Positions 1-8,644 of a stretch of 64,000 bases of DNA are shown in pieces. The first letter of the stretch is position 1, and every line of letters starts with the position of its first letter. The stretch comes from Vreelandella lutescens (GTDB lineage Bacteria > Pseudomonadota > Gammaproteobacteria > Pseudomonadales > Halomonadaceae): the NCBI RefSeq assembly GCF_014640815.1, contig NZ_BMHM01000001.1, forward strand, positions 62,001 to 126,000, read 5' to 3'. The translations under genes were made by a program, and so were the position numbers. The notes beneath the pieces are model-generated. The model had not been told where the DNA came from. It saw only the letters and a list, made by a program, of their open reading frames with translations, and did no database searches.

Positions 1-189
1 GCGGCCATTACCCAGGGCGGCACCACGCTGCGTGATTTTGTCAGCGGGCAGGGCGAGCCGGGCTACTTTGCCCAGCAGCTCAATGTGTATGGCCGCCACG
101 GCCAGCCCTGCTTACGCTGTGGCAGCGAGCTGCGACGTATAACACTTGGCCAGCGAGCGAGCGTGTTTTGCCCTAGCTGCCAGCGTTAA
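1..189 (+). CDS. mutM: Formamidopyrimidine-DNA glycosylase, C-terminal end (partial)
   Basis: This is the last 62 codons of a gene that begins before the window. The encoded tail carries the zinc finger typical of Fpg/MutM: a Cys-x2-Cys pair (PCLRCG) and, after a short loop, a second Cys-x2-Cys pair (FCPSC) three residues from the end, preceded by the GGTTLRDF and YGRHGQPC stretches conserved in this family. MutM excises oxidised purines such as 8-oxoguanine and nicks the abasic site. The catalytic N-terminal proline lies outside the window, so completeness cannot be judged. It ends about 80 bases before rlmI on the same strand. Confidence 0.9.
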   Translation, partial: AAITQGGTTLRDFVSGQGEPGYFAQQLNVYGRHGQPCLRCGSELRRITLGQRASVFCPSCQR

Positions 190-270
190 TGACCGCCTTG
201 GGCGGTGAACTGTTTTGCTTACCCTTACTGGGCCTGTGTGCTTGGTAAGCTGGCTCTTTTGGAGATTGTT

Positions 271-1461
271 GTGACCCAACGCCTGCGCTTGAATAAAAAC
301 GCTGATCGCCGCTTGAAAGCTGGCCATCTATGGATCTACTCCAACGAAGTAGACATCAAAGAAACGCCCCTGAAAAATTTCGCAGCGGGTGAGCCTGTGC
401 TGGTAGAGGCGTCCAACGGTAAAACGTTAGGCGTTGCTTATGTTAACCCTCACTCGCTGATCTGCGGCCGCATCATGTCCCGCGACCCGGAGATGCGCCT
501 GGATCGCTCGCTGTTTGTTCACCGTTTTAATCAGGCGCTGGCGCTGCGTCAGCGTATGTTTGATCAGCCGTTTTACCGTCTTGTTCACGGCGAAGGTGAC
601 CTGCTGCCTGGGCTGGTGATTGACCGCTTTGGCGACGTGCTGGTGGTGCAGCTCAACACCGCCGGTATGCAGGCGCTGGCAGAAGATATCGTTGATGCGC
701 TGGAAAAAGTCGTGAAGCCTAGCGCGATTGTATTCCGCAACGATACCGGTGGCCGCCGTCAGGAGGGCCTGGAAGCCCACGTGGAAGTCGTTAAAGGTAC
801 GCTGCCCGACGAAGTGCTGCTGGTCGAAAACGGCGTGACCTTTGCGGTGCCGGTAATGAACGGCCAAAAAACGGGTTGGTTTTATGACCACCGCGTTAAC
901 CGCGCTTGGCTCAATAGCCAAGTAGCCGGTAAGCGCGTGTTGGACGTCTTTAGTTACGTAGGTGGCTGGGGCGTTCAAGCGGCGGCTAGCGGTGCGTCTG
1001 AAGTGTTGTGCGTTGACTCCTCGGGCGCTGCGCTGGAGCAGGTGGCGCGTAACGCCGAGCTCAACGGCGTCCAAGAGCAGGTAGCTGTCAGTGAAGGCGA
1101 TGCGTTTGAGGCATTGGCGGCGCTGAAGGCAGATGGCGAACAGTTCGACGTAGTGATTCTGGATCCGCCCGCGTTTATTAAAAAGCGTAAGGATATCCCC
1201 AACGGTGAGCGCGCCTACTCGCGTCTTAACCGTGAGGCGATGCGTTTGCTGGGTCGCGATGGCCTGCTGCTGTCGGCCTCCTGCTCCATGCACCTTGCGA
1301 CTGATCGTTTGGTCGATGTGGTGCGCGGTGCAGTGCGCCACCAGGACCGCCAGGGCCAAGTGATCTTCCAGGGCCACCAAGGGCCGGATCACCCGGTACA
1401 CCCGGCCATTCCGGAAACGTCTTACCTGAAGGCGCTGGGCGTACGCGTTTTCCGTGACTAA
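271..1461 (+). CDS. rlmI: 23S rRNA m5C methyltransferase RlmI-type
   Basis: SAM-dependent methyltransferase of the RlmI/YccW group, which in E. coli methylates C1962 of 23S rRNA in the cytoplasm. The start is taken as GTG at 271, with GGAG six bases upstream. This gives 396 residues, the length of the E. coli protein, whereas the upstream ATG at 205 adds 22 residues with no family resemblance. Residues 1 to about 75 look like a PUA RNA-binding domain. The GQKTGWFYD motif lies near residue 198, SAM motif I (VLDVFSYVGGWG) near 223, DPPAF at about 298, and a Ser-Cys-Ser motif near 338 holds the probable catalytic cysteine. The product assignment is firm; the exact target base is inferred from the family. 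Confidence 0.92.
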   Translation: MTQRLRLNKNADRRLKAGHLWIYSNEVDIKETPLKNFAAGEPVLVEASNGKTLGVAYVNPHSLICGRIMSRDPEMRLDRSLFVHRFNQALALRQRMFDQPFYRLVHGEGDLLPGLVIDRFGDVLVVQLNTAGMQALAEDIVDALEKVVKPSAIVFRNDTGGRRQEGLEAHVEVVKGTLPDEVLLVENGVTFAVPVMNGQKTGWFYDHRVNRAWLNSQVAGKRVLDVFSYVGGWGVQAAASGASEVLCVDSSGAALEQVARNAELNGVQEQVAVSEGDAFEALAALKADGEQFDVVILDPPAFIKKRKDIPNGERAYSRLNREAMRLLGRDGLLLSASCSMHLATDRLVDVVRGAVRHQDRQGQVIFQGHQGPDHPVHPAIPETSYLKALGVRVFRD

Positions 1462-1516
1462 GCACGGCCATTAGCGGTTAACGGATGCGAGGTCGTTACA
1501 GAAAGGAGATAGCCAC

Positions 1517-1954
1517 ATGGAGTGGGCGTTGCCAGACCCGTTTGTCATTGACCTAAACGTACTGCCTGAGGCGATAGACGCCTACCAGCACGTTAATAAC
1601 AGCGAGTATTTGCGCTGGGTTGAGCAGATTAGCTGGGCGCACTCCGAAGCGTTGGGGCTATCCCTTGAGCGCTACCAAACCCTTGATCGGGCGATGGTGG
1701 TGCACCGCCATGAGCTGGACTATCTCGCGCCCGCCTTTGCGGGTGATGCGCTGCAGCTGGCGACGTGGATCGTGGCGTGCGACGGCCGTTTTAGCCTCAC
1801 GCGCCGCTTTCAGCTCAAGCGCGTTGCGGATGGTAAAACGCTGCTGAACGCCCGCACTCGGTTTGCCTGTGTCGCGCTCTCAAGCGGCCGCCCGAAACGC
1901 CTGCCTGAAGAGTATCAGCGTATTTATGGTGGGGCAGTCGTGGTCGAGGGGTAA
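1517..1954 (+). CDS. Acyl-CoA thioesterase, hotdog fold (YbgC/FadM-like)
   Basis: A 145-residue single-domain 4HBT protein. The segment DAYQHVNNSEYLRWVEQ near residue 20 is the hallmark of YbgC/FadM-type thioesterases, with the Asp/His/Asn cluster around the active site, and the length matches the family. Such enzymes hydrolyse short- or long-chain acyl-CoA in the cytoplasm; the chain-length preference cannot be read from the sequence. A strong ribosome-binding site (AAAGGAG) lies just upstream of the ATG. It follows rlmI by 55 bases on the same strand and is closed by the terminator at 2013-2046, so the two may be co-transcribed. No partner gene points to a specific pathway. Confidence 0.85.
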   Translation: MEWALPDPFVIDLNVLPEAIDAYQHVNNSEYLRWVEQISWAHSEALGLSLERYQTLDRAMVVHRHELDYLAPAFAGDALQLATWIVACDGRFSLTRRFQLKRVADGKTLLNARTRFACVALSSGRPKRLPEEYQRIYGGAVVVEG

Positions 1955-2012
1955 CGCAATTCAGGGCGTTGATTTTTTCGCCTAACGCCCTTAACCGCTA
2001 GATTCTTCTGCT

Positions 2013-2046
2013 AAAAAACGCCTTAAGCGGCGTTTTTTTTGTTTTT
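2013..2046 (+). terminator. Intrinsic terminator after the thioesterase gene
   Basis: A ten-pair stem (AAAAAACGCC paired with GGCGTTTTTT) closes a six-base loop, TTAAGC, and is followed by a run of eight T and then GTTTTT. It lies between the thioesterase stop and ald and would stop transcripts from the rlmI side. Confidence 0.85.
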
Positions 2047-2130
2047 CTCTCCGGGGGTGGTGGTTCTTGTTTGCTGTGCTGTAATGCACTTAGCAACGTA
2101 CGACATGTGCCTGAATCAGGAGAGCCAACC

Positions 2131-3246
2131 ATGAAAATTGCCGTCCCCAAAGAGATCAAAAACCATGAATACCGCGTTGCACTGACGCCCACCGGCGCGC
2201 GCGAGCTAACCGGGCGTGGCCATACGGTGAGCGTGCAGACTGGCGCTGGAGAAGGCGCTGGCTTTCAAGATGGCGATTACCAACTGGCAGGCGCGACTAT
2301 CGAGCCAAATGTTGATGCGCTGTGGCAAAACGCCGAGCTGATCTTGAAAGTCAAAGAGCCGCAGCCAGAGGAAGTCGCGCGTCTCACCCCTGAGCATACG
2401 CTGTTTACCTATCTGCACTTAGCCGCTGAAAAGTCGCTCACCCAAGGGCTGATGGAGAGCGGTGCTACCTGCATTGCTTACGAAACCATCACCGATGCGA
2501 AAGGTGGCCTGCCGCTATTAGCCCCCATGAGCACCGTGGCGGGCCGTATGGCGGTGCAGGCAGGGGCACATAGCCTGGAAAAGGCGCAGGGCGGCTCTGG
2601 CGTGCTGTTGCCGGGCGTGCCGGGGGTAGCGCCAGGGAGTGTGACCGTCATTGGCGGCGGCGTGGTGGGTGAGAACGCGGCACGCATGGCGCTGGGCTTA
2701 GGGGCGGATGTCACGATTTTAGATAAATCGATTGCCCGGCTGGAAGTGCTGGATGACCGCTACCAGGGGCGCATCAAAACGGTTTATTCCACGGCGGATG
2801 CGCTGGATCACGCGGTAAGAACGGCAGATATGATTGTCGGTGCCGTGCTGATTCCAGGCGCCGCTACGCCGAAGCTGATTACTCGCGCCATGCTGGCGGA
2901 TATGAAGCAGGGCAGCGTGCTGGTGGATGTGGCGATTGATCAGGGTGGCTGCTTTGAAACCAGCAAGCCCACCACCCACGCTGAGCCCACCTATATCGTG
3001 GATGGTATTGTGCACTACTGCGTGGCCAATATGCCCGGTGCCGTGGCGCGTACCTCTACCTTAGGGCTGACCAACGCCACGCTGCCCTTCGTGCTGGCGC
3101 TAGCGGATAAAGGCTGGCAGAAAGCATTAGCCGACGATGCACACTTCCTGCCCGGTCTTAACGTCCATAGCGGGAAGGTCACCTATCGCGCCGTGGCGGA
3201 GGCCTTTGGGCTAGAAAGCGTCGATCCGGCCAGCATCGTGAAATAG
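2131..3246 (+). CDS. ald: Alanine dehydrogenase
   Basis: NAD-dependent L-alanine dehydrogenase, which interconverts alanine and pyruvate plus ammonia. Starting at ATG 2131 behind AGGAGAG gives 371 residues, the normal family length; an in-frame start at 2071 would add 20 unrelated residues. Substrate and catalytic residues fall where the family has them: Lys75 (LKVKEPQ), His96 (YLHLAAE) and Asp270 (VAIDQGG). The nucleotide-binding glycine motif GGGVVG is at 175-180. The gene stands alone: a terminator precedes it and the convergent slyX follows. No obvious operator or Lrp-type site was recognised upstream. The use in alanine catabolism versus nitrogen assimilation cannot be decided here. Confidence 0.95.
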   Translation: MKIAVPKEIKNHEYRVALTPTGARELTGRGHTVSVQTGAGEGAGFQDGDYQLAGATIEPNVDALWQNAELILKVKEPQPEEVARLTPEHTLFTYLHLAAEKSLTQGLMESGATCIAYETITDAKGGLPLLAPMSTVAGRMAVQAGAHSLEKAQGGSGVLLPGVPGVAPGSVTVIGGGVVGENAARMALGLGADVTILDKSIARLEVLDDRYQGRIKTVYSTADALDHAVRTADMIVGAVLIPGAATPKLITRAMLADMKQGSVLVDVAIDQGGCFETSKPTTHAEPTYIVDGIVHYCVANMPGAVARTSTLGLTNATLPFVLALADKGWQKALADDAHFLPGLNVHSGKVTYRAVAEAFGLESVDPASIVK

Positions 3247-3305
3247 TTGGTGAAATAGTTCGTGAGGTACCCCTGCAGCGGTTAGGCGGACAAGAAGCCG
3301 CTTGC

Positions 3306-3344
3306 CGTGGCTTCGTGACGTGGCTTCGTGACGTGGCTTAGTAG
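3306..3344. repeat. 13-bp tandem repeat between ald and slyX
   Basis: Three consecutive copies of a 13-base unit, CGTGGCTTCGTGA, begin at 3306, 3319 and 3332. The first two are identical and the third ends AGTAG instead of CGTGA. The last copy runs into the stop codon and the final codons of slyX (minus strand), so the 3' end of slyX may have been reshaped by the duplication. Confidence 0.85.
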
Positions 3345-3586
3345 TGAGGCGGGATGTCGTCTTCTGGGCGGAAACTACCCTGAGAATCGCCCGCCTGGAG
3401 CGCCTGATGCTGCTCGCGTAGGCGTTCGCGCATCAGCGCGCTTAGCTGCTCCAGTTTTTCCAGGCGGCGCTCTTGCTGGGCTACCGCTTGATCAAGGGTA
3501 TCCAGCCAGTGCTCTTGGTAAGCCAGCCTGCTCTCCATCGATTCAAGACGTTGAGAGAGCTCAGCAGGCGATAATTCGTTTGTCAT
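3338..3586 (-). CDS. slyX: SlyX family protein
   Basis: An 82-residue protein that is almost entirely predicted coiled coil (residues about 8-62, with regular Leu heptads) and ends in the characteristic PPHY tail of SlyX. In E. coli slyX sits near the slyD peptidyl-prolyl isomerase gene; its molecular role is not established. Here it is a single gene on the minus strand, convergent with ald and divergent from the cold-shock-domain gene at 3697. The last two codons lie in a 13-bp tandem repeat. Confidence 0.88.
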   Translation of the reverse strand: MTNELSPAELSQRLESMESRLAYQEHWLDTLDQAVAQQERRLEKLEQLSALMRERLREQHQALQAGDSQGSFRPEDDIPPHY

Positions 3587-3696
3587 GATAACATCGTCAC
3601 CTTGTGTAGTATGCTCGGTACTGTTAGGAATGGGCCTGGTAGTTCGAGTATTGTCCTTCGTCTGTTACCCATACAACAAGAGAGCTTTTACCATCT

Positions 3697-4230
3697 ATGA
3701 ACCCAAAAGTTGTTTTTCGCTGTTTCTTTATCAGTATCTTACTGGCCGCCCCCACGCCGCTTCTTCTGGCGGGGATTGTTCATTTAACCAATGCACCTCT
3801 GGCTGAACAGTGGTTAGCCGAAGCTGCTTTCAGTGTGTATGCCGCTGTCGCGGTTGGCTGTTTTATCATGTTGTTGATTGGCACGTTAGCGGCGGCTGCT
3901 CTGGCACCTCCCATGGTAGTGAAAGCCGATGTAGCACGCGTGAAACCAGCGCCGCGTCAGCCTCAAGCGGCACCTGCGGTGGAAGATGATGAAGAAGAGG
4001 AAGATATCATCGACCCCAACGATGGCCGTGAAGAGGGGGAGGTAAAGTGGTTTAACACCAATAAAGGTTATGGCTTTATTACCCGCGATAACGGTGAAGA
4101 TGTGTTTGTTCACTTCCGTGCGATTCGTGGTCGTGGCCCGCGTATGCTGGCCGAAGGCCAGATTGTTCGCTATCACGTGATTAAAAATGATCGCGGTCTT
4201 CAGGCCGATGACGTCAGCATTATTGAGTAA
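3697..4230 (+). CDS. Membrane-anchored cold-shock-domain protein
   Basis: A 177-residue protein with an unusual layout. Two hydrophobic membrane segments lie at about residues 8-27 and 45-68. Then comes a Pro/Ala-rich and strongly acidic linker (about 75-110, with DDEEEED), followed by a C-terminal cold-shock domain (about 112-177). The RNA-binding motifs RNP1 (KGYGFI) and RNP2 (VFVHF) are intact. The topology suggests a hairpin anchor with the nucleic-acid-binding domain in the cytoplasm. Free CspA-type proteins act as RNA chaperones, and this one would do so at the membrane. A shared terminator closes the gene. The function is inferred only from the domains. Confidence 0.85.
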   Translation: MNPKVVFRCFFISILLAAPTPLLLAGIVHLTNAPLAEQWLAEAAFSVYAAVAVGCFIMLLIGTLAAAALAPPMVVKADVARVKPAPRQPQAAPAVEDDEEEEDIIDPNDGREEGEVKWFNTNKGYGFITRDNGEDVFVHFRAIRGRGPRMLAEGQIVRYHVIKNDRGLQADDVSIIE

Positions 4231-4276
4231 ACGCTTAGGTACTGTCGTGCGAAATTAGCTGTGATAGTGCTAAAGA

Positions 4277-4306
4277 AGAAAACCCCCGCGCCTGCGGGGG
4301 TTTTTG
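4277..4306. terminator. Bidirectional intrinsic terminator
   Basis: An 11-pair stem (AAAACCCCCGC with GCGGGGGTTTT) has the loop GCCT. T-rich sequence follows on the plus strand and T-rich TTTTCTTCTTT follows on the minus strand. It separates the cold-shock-domain gene (plus) from the converging dap operon (minus) and can serve both. Confidence 0.88.
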
Positions 4307-4309
4307 CGT

Positions 4310-4699
4310 TTAACGGCCTGAGTCTGGCCATTCGATGGCTTTTTCTTGGCCATCGGGCAGTACCTGCCAAAAGCGGTCCGGGTCGTCGCCAGGGTGCCAG
4401 CCACCTAACGAGCAGCGGACTTCTACCTGCAGGGCTTCAGCGGCGTGTTGGGCGCACTCTTGGTCGGTGTGCCAAGGGGTATGGCTGCTGTCGAACCAGA
4501 GGCTGGCAAAGCCATCGGCGGCTTTGTCCACCAGTAGCACCGGGACGCTATCGCCCTGGTGCTGGCCGCGGGTTTTCCACTTGCCTTTGCCAGCCGGGCT
4601 CAGGGGCGGTGCACTCAGCACATCGGCCAACCAGGCGTTAACGTCATCCAGCGTGATCTGCGCTAGATACACCTCTATATCCGGAAACCGCTCCATCAT
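4310..4699 (-). CDS. Hypothetical protein downstream of dapE
   Basis: A 129-residue soluble protein with no signal peptide or membrane segment, rich in Trp and acidic residues. I do not recognise a catalytic motif. Its start overlaps the dapE stop in an ATGA arrangement (a second ATG follows directly), so it is translationally coupled to dapE and is the last gene before the bidirectional terminator. The coupling supports it being a real gene. Whether it has any role in lysine or diaminopimelate synthesis is unknown. Confidence 0.72.
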   Translation of the reverse strand: MMERFPDIEVYLAQITLDDVNAWLADVLSAPPLSPAGKGKWKTRGQHQGDSVPVLLVDKAADGFASLWFDSSHTPWHTDQECAQHAAEALQVEVRCSLGGWHPGDDPDRFWQVLPDGQEKAIEWPDSGR

Positions 4700-5868
4700 A
4701 CGCTTACCTCGTCGGTGGTCAGCAGCGCTTGAAGGGTCGCTTCGTAGATACGGCTCAGCGCATCCAAGTCGCTAGCGCGCACGCGCTCGTTCACCTTGTG
4801 AATGGTGTCGTTCAGCGGGCCAAGCTCTACCACCTGCGCGCCCAGAGTGGCAATAAAACGGCCATCCGAGGTGCCGCCGCTGGTAGAAAGTGCTGGGCGT
4901 TCGCCAGTGACGGCTTCCACTCCACGAATGGCCGCCTCCACTAGCTCACCTTCGGCCGTCAGGAACGGTTCGCCGTTCAGCGTCCAGTCGATATGGTACT
5001 CAAGGCCGTGCTTGTCCAGAATCGCTTCCGTGCGCGACCGTAATTCGTCATGGGTGACTTCGGTGGAGTAGCGGAAGTTAAACACCACCTCCACGTCGCC
5101 AGGAATGACGTTAGTCGCCCCGGTACCGGCCCGCAGATTCGAGATCTGAAAACTGGTCGCAGGGAAGAAGTCGTTGCCGGCATCCCAGTGCTCGTTAACG
5201 AGCGCATCCAGGGCGGGCATCGCTTGGTGGATCGGATTGCGCGCTAAGTGAGGGTAGGCCACATGGCCTTGAATACCCTTAACATGCAGCACGCCGCCCA
5301 AAGAGCCACGACGACCATTTTTGATCACATCGCCCAGGCGTGAGGTGGATGAGGGCTCGCCAACGATGCAGTAATCCAAGCGCTCGTGACGTTCGCGCAA
5401 GTGCTCGACGACAGCACGAGTACCGTCGACGGCGGGCCCTTCCTCATCGGAGGTGATTAAAAACGCAATGCGACCATCATGATCAGGGTAGCGCGCGACA
5501 AAACGTTCCACCGCTGTGAGCATGGCGGCAAGGCTACCCTTCATATCGGCCGCGCCGCGCCCGCAGAGCATGCCTTGGTCATCGATGCAGGGCTCGAAAG
5601 GCGGAAATTCCCAGTTGGTGTGTGGCCCGCTGGGCACTACGTCGGTGTGCCCCGCAAACGCCAGCACCGGGCCGTGGTGGCCACGAATCGCCCAAAAATT
5701 CTTCACATCGCCAAACGGCAGCTGCTCAATATGGAAACCGAGCGCTGTTAAGCGCTCGATCATCAGGTCCTGGCAGCCTTCGTCGTCGGGTGTCACCGAC
5801 GCCCGGCCAAGCAGCTCGAAGGCCAGCTTCAGCGTAGGCGACAGTGAGGCAGGCTCAGTTATGGGCAT
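4696..5868 (-). CDS. dapE: Succinyl-diaminopimelate desuccinylase
   Basis: Di-zinc M20-family hydrolase that removes succinate from N-succinyl-LL-diaminopimelate in the lysine/peptidoglycan branch. Metal ligands are visible: His74 and Asp76 (AGHTDVVP), Asp108 (GRGAADMKG), the catalytic Glu142/Glu143 pair (TSDEEGP) and a C-terminal His in NDTIHKVNE. The length is 390 residues against about 375 in E. coli, with a slightly longer N-terminus. The start lies 14 bases inside dapD, and the stop overlaps the next small gene. dapC, dapD and dapE all lie on the same strand, giving most of the succinylase branch in one operon. Confidence 0.95.
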   Translation of the reverse strand: MPITEPASLSPTLKLAFELLGRASVTPDDEGCQDLMIERLTALGFHIEQLPFGDVKNFWAIRGHHGPVLAFAGHTDVVPSGPHTNWEFPPFEPCIDDQGMLCGRGAADMKGSLAAMLTAVERFVARYPDHDGRIAFLITSDEEGPAVDGTRAVVEHLRERHERLDYCIVGEPSSTSRLGDVIKNGRRGSLGGVLHVKGIQGHVAYPHLARNPIHQAMPALDALVNEHWDAGNDFFPATSFQISNLRAGTGATNVIPGDVEVVFNFRYSTEVTHDELRSRTEAILDKHGLEYHIDWTLNGEPFLTAEGELVEAAIRGVEAVTGERPALSTSGGTSDGRFIATLGAQVVELGPLNDTIHKVNERVRASDLDALSRIYEATLQALLTTDEVSV

Positions 5869-6880
5869 GCAGTGCCTCGTTCAGCGCAATGGCGCTTTTA
5901 TTGGTCAGGCACTCGATGCGGCCATTTTGTGAGTTGCGGCGCAGCAGCAAGTCGTCTTGGCCCGCCAGCTCGCGGGCGGCAACGGTGTTCACTTCCTGGC
6001 CCTGGTCATCCAGCAGCGTCACTTTGGAGCCTGCGGTGATGTAGAGGCCAGCTTCCACGGTGCAGCGGTCGCCCAGCGGAATGCCGATACCGGCATTGGC
6101 ACCAATTAGGCAGCCTTCACCCACTTTAATGATGATGTTGCCGCCACCCGAGAGCGTGCCCATGGTGGAGCAGCCGCCGCCCAGGTCAGAGCCTTTGCCG
6201 ACCATAACACCTGCGGAAATACGGCCTTCGATCATGCCTGGGCCTTCGGTGCCTGCGTTGAAGTTAACAAACCCTTCATGCATGACCGTGGTGCCTTCAC
6301 CCAGGTAAGCGCCCAGGCGCACGCGAGCGGCGTCGCCGATGCGGATGCCGGTGGGCACTACGTAATCGGTCATTTTGGGGAATTTGTCCACGCAGTCGAC
6401 AGACAGCGTGCGGCCCGCTAGGCGCGCTTTCAGGCGGCGCGTGGGCAGCTCTTCGATATCGATCGCGCCTTCGTTGGTCCAGGCGATGTTACGCAGCAGG
6501 CCGAACATGCCGGTTAAGTCCAGGCCGTGAGGCTTCACTAAGCGATGCGACAGCAGGTGCAGCTTCAGGTACACCTCAGGTGCGGTTTGCGGCGGCTGGT
6601 CGCTCTCCAGGAACATCGCCACCAGCGGGCGCTGGCTAGCGGCCAGCGACTCGGCCAGGGCGGCCTGCTCGGAGTGGCCTGCCGCTTCCAGCGCTTTGGC
6701 CAGGCGGGTGCAATCTTCCGGCAGGAAGCTCACCGGTGCATTGCCTGCCGGTGCATCCAGCGCTTCCTTGGCGGCGGCGACCAGGCTCGCGTCCGGATTG
6801 AGCAGCGGGGCCGGGTAGTAGATTTCCAGCCAGTCGCCCTGGGTGTTTTGGGTGCCGATTCCAAGCGCGAAGCTCAGCAT
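5855..6880 (-). CDS. dapD: Tetrahydrodipicolinate N-succinyltransferase
   Basis: Transfers succinyl from succinyl-CoA to tetrahydrodipicolinate, the first step of the succinylase branch to diaminopimelate. The protein has 341 residues, the longer Pseudomonas-type DapD rather than the 274-residue E. coli form. The left-handed beta-helix hexapeptide repeats span about residues 170-290 ([19 protein letters not shown], then [14 protein letters not shown]). A good ribosome-binding site (AAGGA) precedes the ATG. The gene overlaps dapE by 14 bases. The gap upstream holds the GTGAGTGAGAA repeat. Confidence 0.94.
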   Translation of the reverse strand: MLSFALGIGTQNTQGDWLEIYYPAPLLNPDASLVAAAKEALDAPAGNAPVSFLPEDCTRLAKALEAAGHSEQAALAESLAASQRPLVAMFLESDQPPQTAPEVYLKLHLLSHRLVKPHGLDLTGMFGLLRNIAWTNEGAIDIEELPTRRLKARLAGRTLSVDCVDKFPKMTDYVVPTGIRIGDAARVRLGAYLGEGTTVMHEGFVNFNAGTEGPGMIEGRISAGVMVGKGSDLGGGCSTMGTLSGGGNIIIKVGEGCLIGANAGIGIPLGDRCTVEAGLYITAGSKVTLLDDQGQEVNTVAARELAGQDDLLLRRNSQNGRIECLTNKSAIALNEALHAHN

Positions 6881-6900
6881 AACGCGTATTCCTTAGAGGT

Positions 6901-6946
6901 TAGTGAGAGAAAGTGAGTGAGAGAATGTGAGTGAGAAAGTGAGTCA
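6901..6946. repeat. Imperfect GTGAGTGAGAA repeat between the ArsC-like gene and dapD
   Basis: About four imperfect copies of a 10-14-base unit (GTGAGAGAAA, GTGAGTGAGAGAAT, GTGAGTGAGAAA, GTGAGTCA) fill nearly all of the 69-base gap between the ArsC-like stop and the dapD start. On the transcribed strand this is an unstructured pyrimidine-rich run of TCACT/TTCTC. Confidence 0.75.
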
Positions 6947-6949
6947 GGG

Positions 6950-7294
6950 TTAGCCGCTTAGCTTGTCATAGTCGCCGTCGCGGTAGCCGATCTGAAGGGA
7001 GCCGTCGTCTAGCTCCAGTAGCGGCCGTTTCAGCAGCGTCGGGTAGGTGAGCAGCAGCTGGCGCGCCGAGTTGGCATCGAAATCTTTCTCTTCGTCAGAA
7101 AGATCGCGCCAGGTTTTGCTGCGCTTGTTGATCACCTCAACCAACGGTGCGCGATTCAAGATGTGTTCCAGCAGCGCCGCAGAAAGGCCATCTTTGCGCA
7201 GGTCGTGGGTTTTATACATCAGCGCTTTGTCGTCCAGCGCTTTGCGCGCTTTGCGGCAGGTGTCGCAGTTATGAATCATGTAGAGCGTCAGCAT
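6950..7294 (-). CDS. ArsC/Spx-family reductase (YffB-like)
   Basis: A 114-residue thioredoxin-fold protein of the ArsC family with the N-terminal motif CDTCRKA, giving the redox pair Cys10 and Cys13. Family members in dap neighbourhoods are usually called YffB or 'ArsC family reductase'. They are glutathione-dependent thiol reductases with no proven arsenate activity, and the arginine triad of true arsenate reductase cannot be confirmed here. A perfect ribosome-binding site (AAAGGAGG) precedes the ATG. It lies between dapC and dapD, which matches the dapE-yffB linkage known in E. coli, so the placement is conserved, not arsenic-related. Confidence 0.85.
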   Translation of the reverse strand: MLTLYMIHNCDTCRKARKALDDKALMYKTHDLRKDGLSAALLEHILNRAPLVEVINKRSKTWRDLSDEEKDFDANSARQLLLTYPTLLKRPLLELDDGSLQIGYRDGDYDKLSG

Positions 7295-7325
7295 AGAGCC
7301 TCCTTTCGTCGTCTTCAGCGGCGCG

Positions 7326-8522
7326 TTAGCCGCGCTCGACCAGTTGGCGAAGGCGCTTGGCCGCTTCTAAGGTCGGCTCAAGCTCCGCCACTAACGCTAA
7401 GCGTAGCCGACCCGCGCCGGGGTTAAGGCCGTTTTGCCCTGGGCGACCCATCAAACTGCCGGGCAGTACGCTCACGTGCTGTTCGCTAAATAGCCGCTGG
7501 GTAAAGGCGATATCGTCGCCACCCGGCACCGCAGGCCAGAGGTAGAAGCTCGCTTCCGGAGTGGGAAAATCCATCACTGGGGCAAGCACATCCGTCACCG
7601 CGCTGAATTTTTCGCGGTAGGCGTCGCGGTTGGCGCGCACGTGGGCTTCATCCTGCCAAGCGGCAATGGAGGCGTGCTGCAGCGGCAGCGACATGGCACA
7701 GCCGTGATAGGTGCGGTAGCGCTTAAATGGGGCGAGTAGGTCGGCATCGCCTGCCACAAAGCCAGAGCGTAGGCCCGGCAGGTTGGAGCGCTTGGAGAGC
7801 GAGTGGAAGACCACGCAGCGGCGGTAGTCATCGCGGCCAAGCTCGGCGCAGGCTTGCAAAAGCCCTGGCGGTGGCGTGTTCTCGTCTAGGTAAAGCTCGG
7901 AGTAGCACTCGTCGGAGGCGATGATGAAGTCGTGCTCATCGGCCAGGGCAATCAGCTGTTTGAACTCGGCCAGCGGCGTGACGGCCCCGGTCGGGTTACC
8001 CGGCGAACAGATGAATACGATTTGCACGTCGCGCCAGGTGTCGGCGCTGACCGCTGAAAAATCGGGGCGAAAGCCGTTCTCGGCGGTGCAGTCTAGGTAG
8101 AGCGGCTCGCCGCCTGCCAGTAGCGTCGCGCCTTCGTAAATTTGGTAGAACGGGTTAGGCACGGCCACGCTGGCCGGGCGAGTACGATCTAGCGCGGCCT
8201 GCACAAAGGCGAAGATCGCTTCGCGGGTGCCGTTCACCGGCAGCACTTGGCGTTCGGCGTCCAGCCCCGCGAGGCCAAAGCGCTGGGTCGCCCAGGCGGC
8301 GATGGTGTCGCGCAGCGCGGGCAGGCCGTTGGTGGCCGGGTAGCGGGCCATTTCTAGCTGGTGAGCAATGAGAGCGTCCAGCGCGCCTTGATAGGGGGCA
8401 TGTTGGGGCTCGCCAATGGTAAGCGGAATGTGCGTCAGTCCCGCCGGTGGCGTTAGGCTCGCTTTGAGAGCGGCCAGCTTTTCAAACGGATAGGGATGTA
8501 GGGCATTGAGATCAGCGTTCAT
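7326..8522 (-). CDS. dapC: Succinyldiaminopimelate aminotransferase
   Basis: PLP-dependent class I/II aminotransferase, 398 residues. The PLP lysine lies in SLSKRSNLPGLRSG, and the fold I landmarks PGNPTG, SDECYSELY and the C-terminal Arg region (GRLRLALVAE) are present. Its position directly upstream of dapD and dapE identifies it as the N-succinyl-LL-diaminopimelate:2-oxoglutarate aminotransferase rather than another family member. A good sigma-70-type promoter lies 60-90 bases upstream (8584-8612), so the dap block probably starts its own transcript apart from glnD. Confidence 0.92.
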   Translation of the reverse strand: MNADLNALHPYPFEKLAALKASLTPPAGLTHIPLTIGEPQHAPYQGALDALIAHQLEMARYPATNGLPALRDTIAAWATQRFGLAGLDAERQVLPVNGTREAIFAFVQAALDRTRPASVAVPNPFYQIYEGATLLAGGEPLYLDCTAENGFRPDFSAVSADTWRDVQIVFICSPGNPTGAVTPLAEFKQLIALADEHDFIIASDECYSELYLDENTPPPGLLQACAELGRDDYRRCVVFHSLSKRSNLPGLRSGFVAGDADLLAPFKRYRTYHGCAMSLPLQHASIAAWQDEAHVRANRDAYREKFSAVTDVLAPVMDFPTPEASFYLWPAVPGGDDIAFTQRLFSEQHVSVLPGSLMGRPGQNGLNPGAGRLRLALVAELEPTLEAAKRLRQLVERG

Positions 8523-8583
8523 GGTGCGTCCGTTGAGAGCTTAAGGGCGGGAGCGGTAGGCAAAACCATTTATAGAACCGCCG

Positions 8584-8612
8584 ATTATAGGCAAGCCCTG
8601 GTGCAGGCTCAA
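8584..8612 (-). promoter_or_regulatory. Sigma-70 promoter for the dapC operon
   Basis: On the minus strand TTGAGC is followed after exactly 17 bases by a perfect TATAAT. Predicted initiation near 8577 gives a leader of about 55 bases before the dapC ATG. It sits in the 122-base gap between glnD and dapC. Confidence 0.75.
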
Positions 8613-8644
8613 ACCTAACCACCAGGACGTGCCTTTATTCGAAG

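Noticed and set aside
427..1401. 324-codon frame on the minus strand opposite rlmI
   Set aside because: Shadow of rlmI; low-complexity His/Gln/Arg composition and no family features.
6950..7294. Arsenate-resistance gene
   Set aside because: The protein is an ArsC-family thiol reductase of the YffB kind in a conserved dap neighbourhood, with no arsB, arsR or acr3 nearby.
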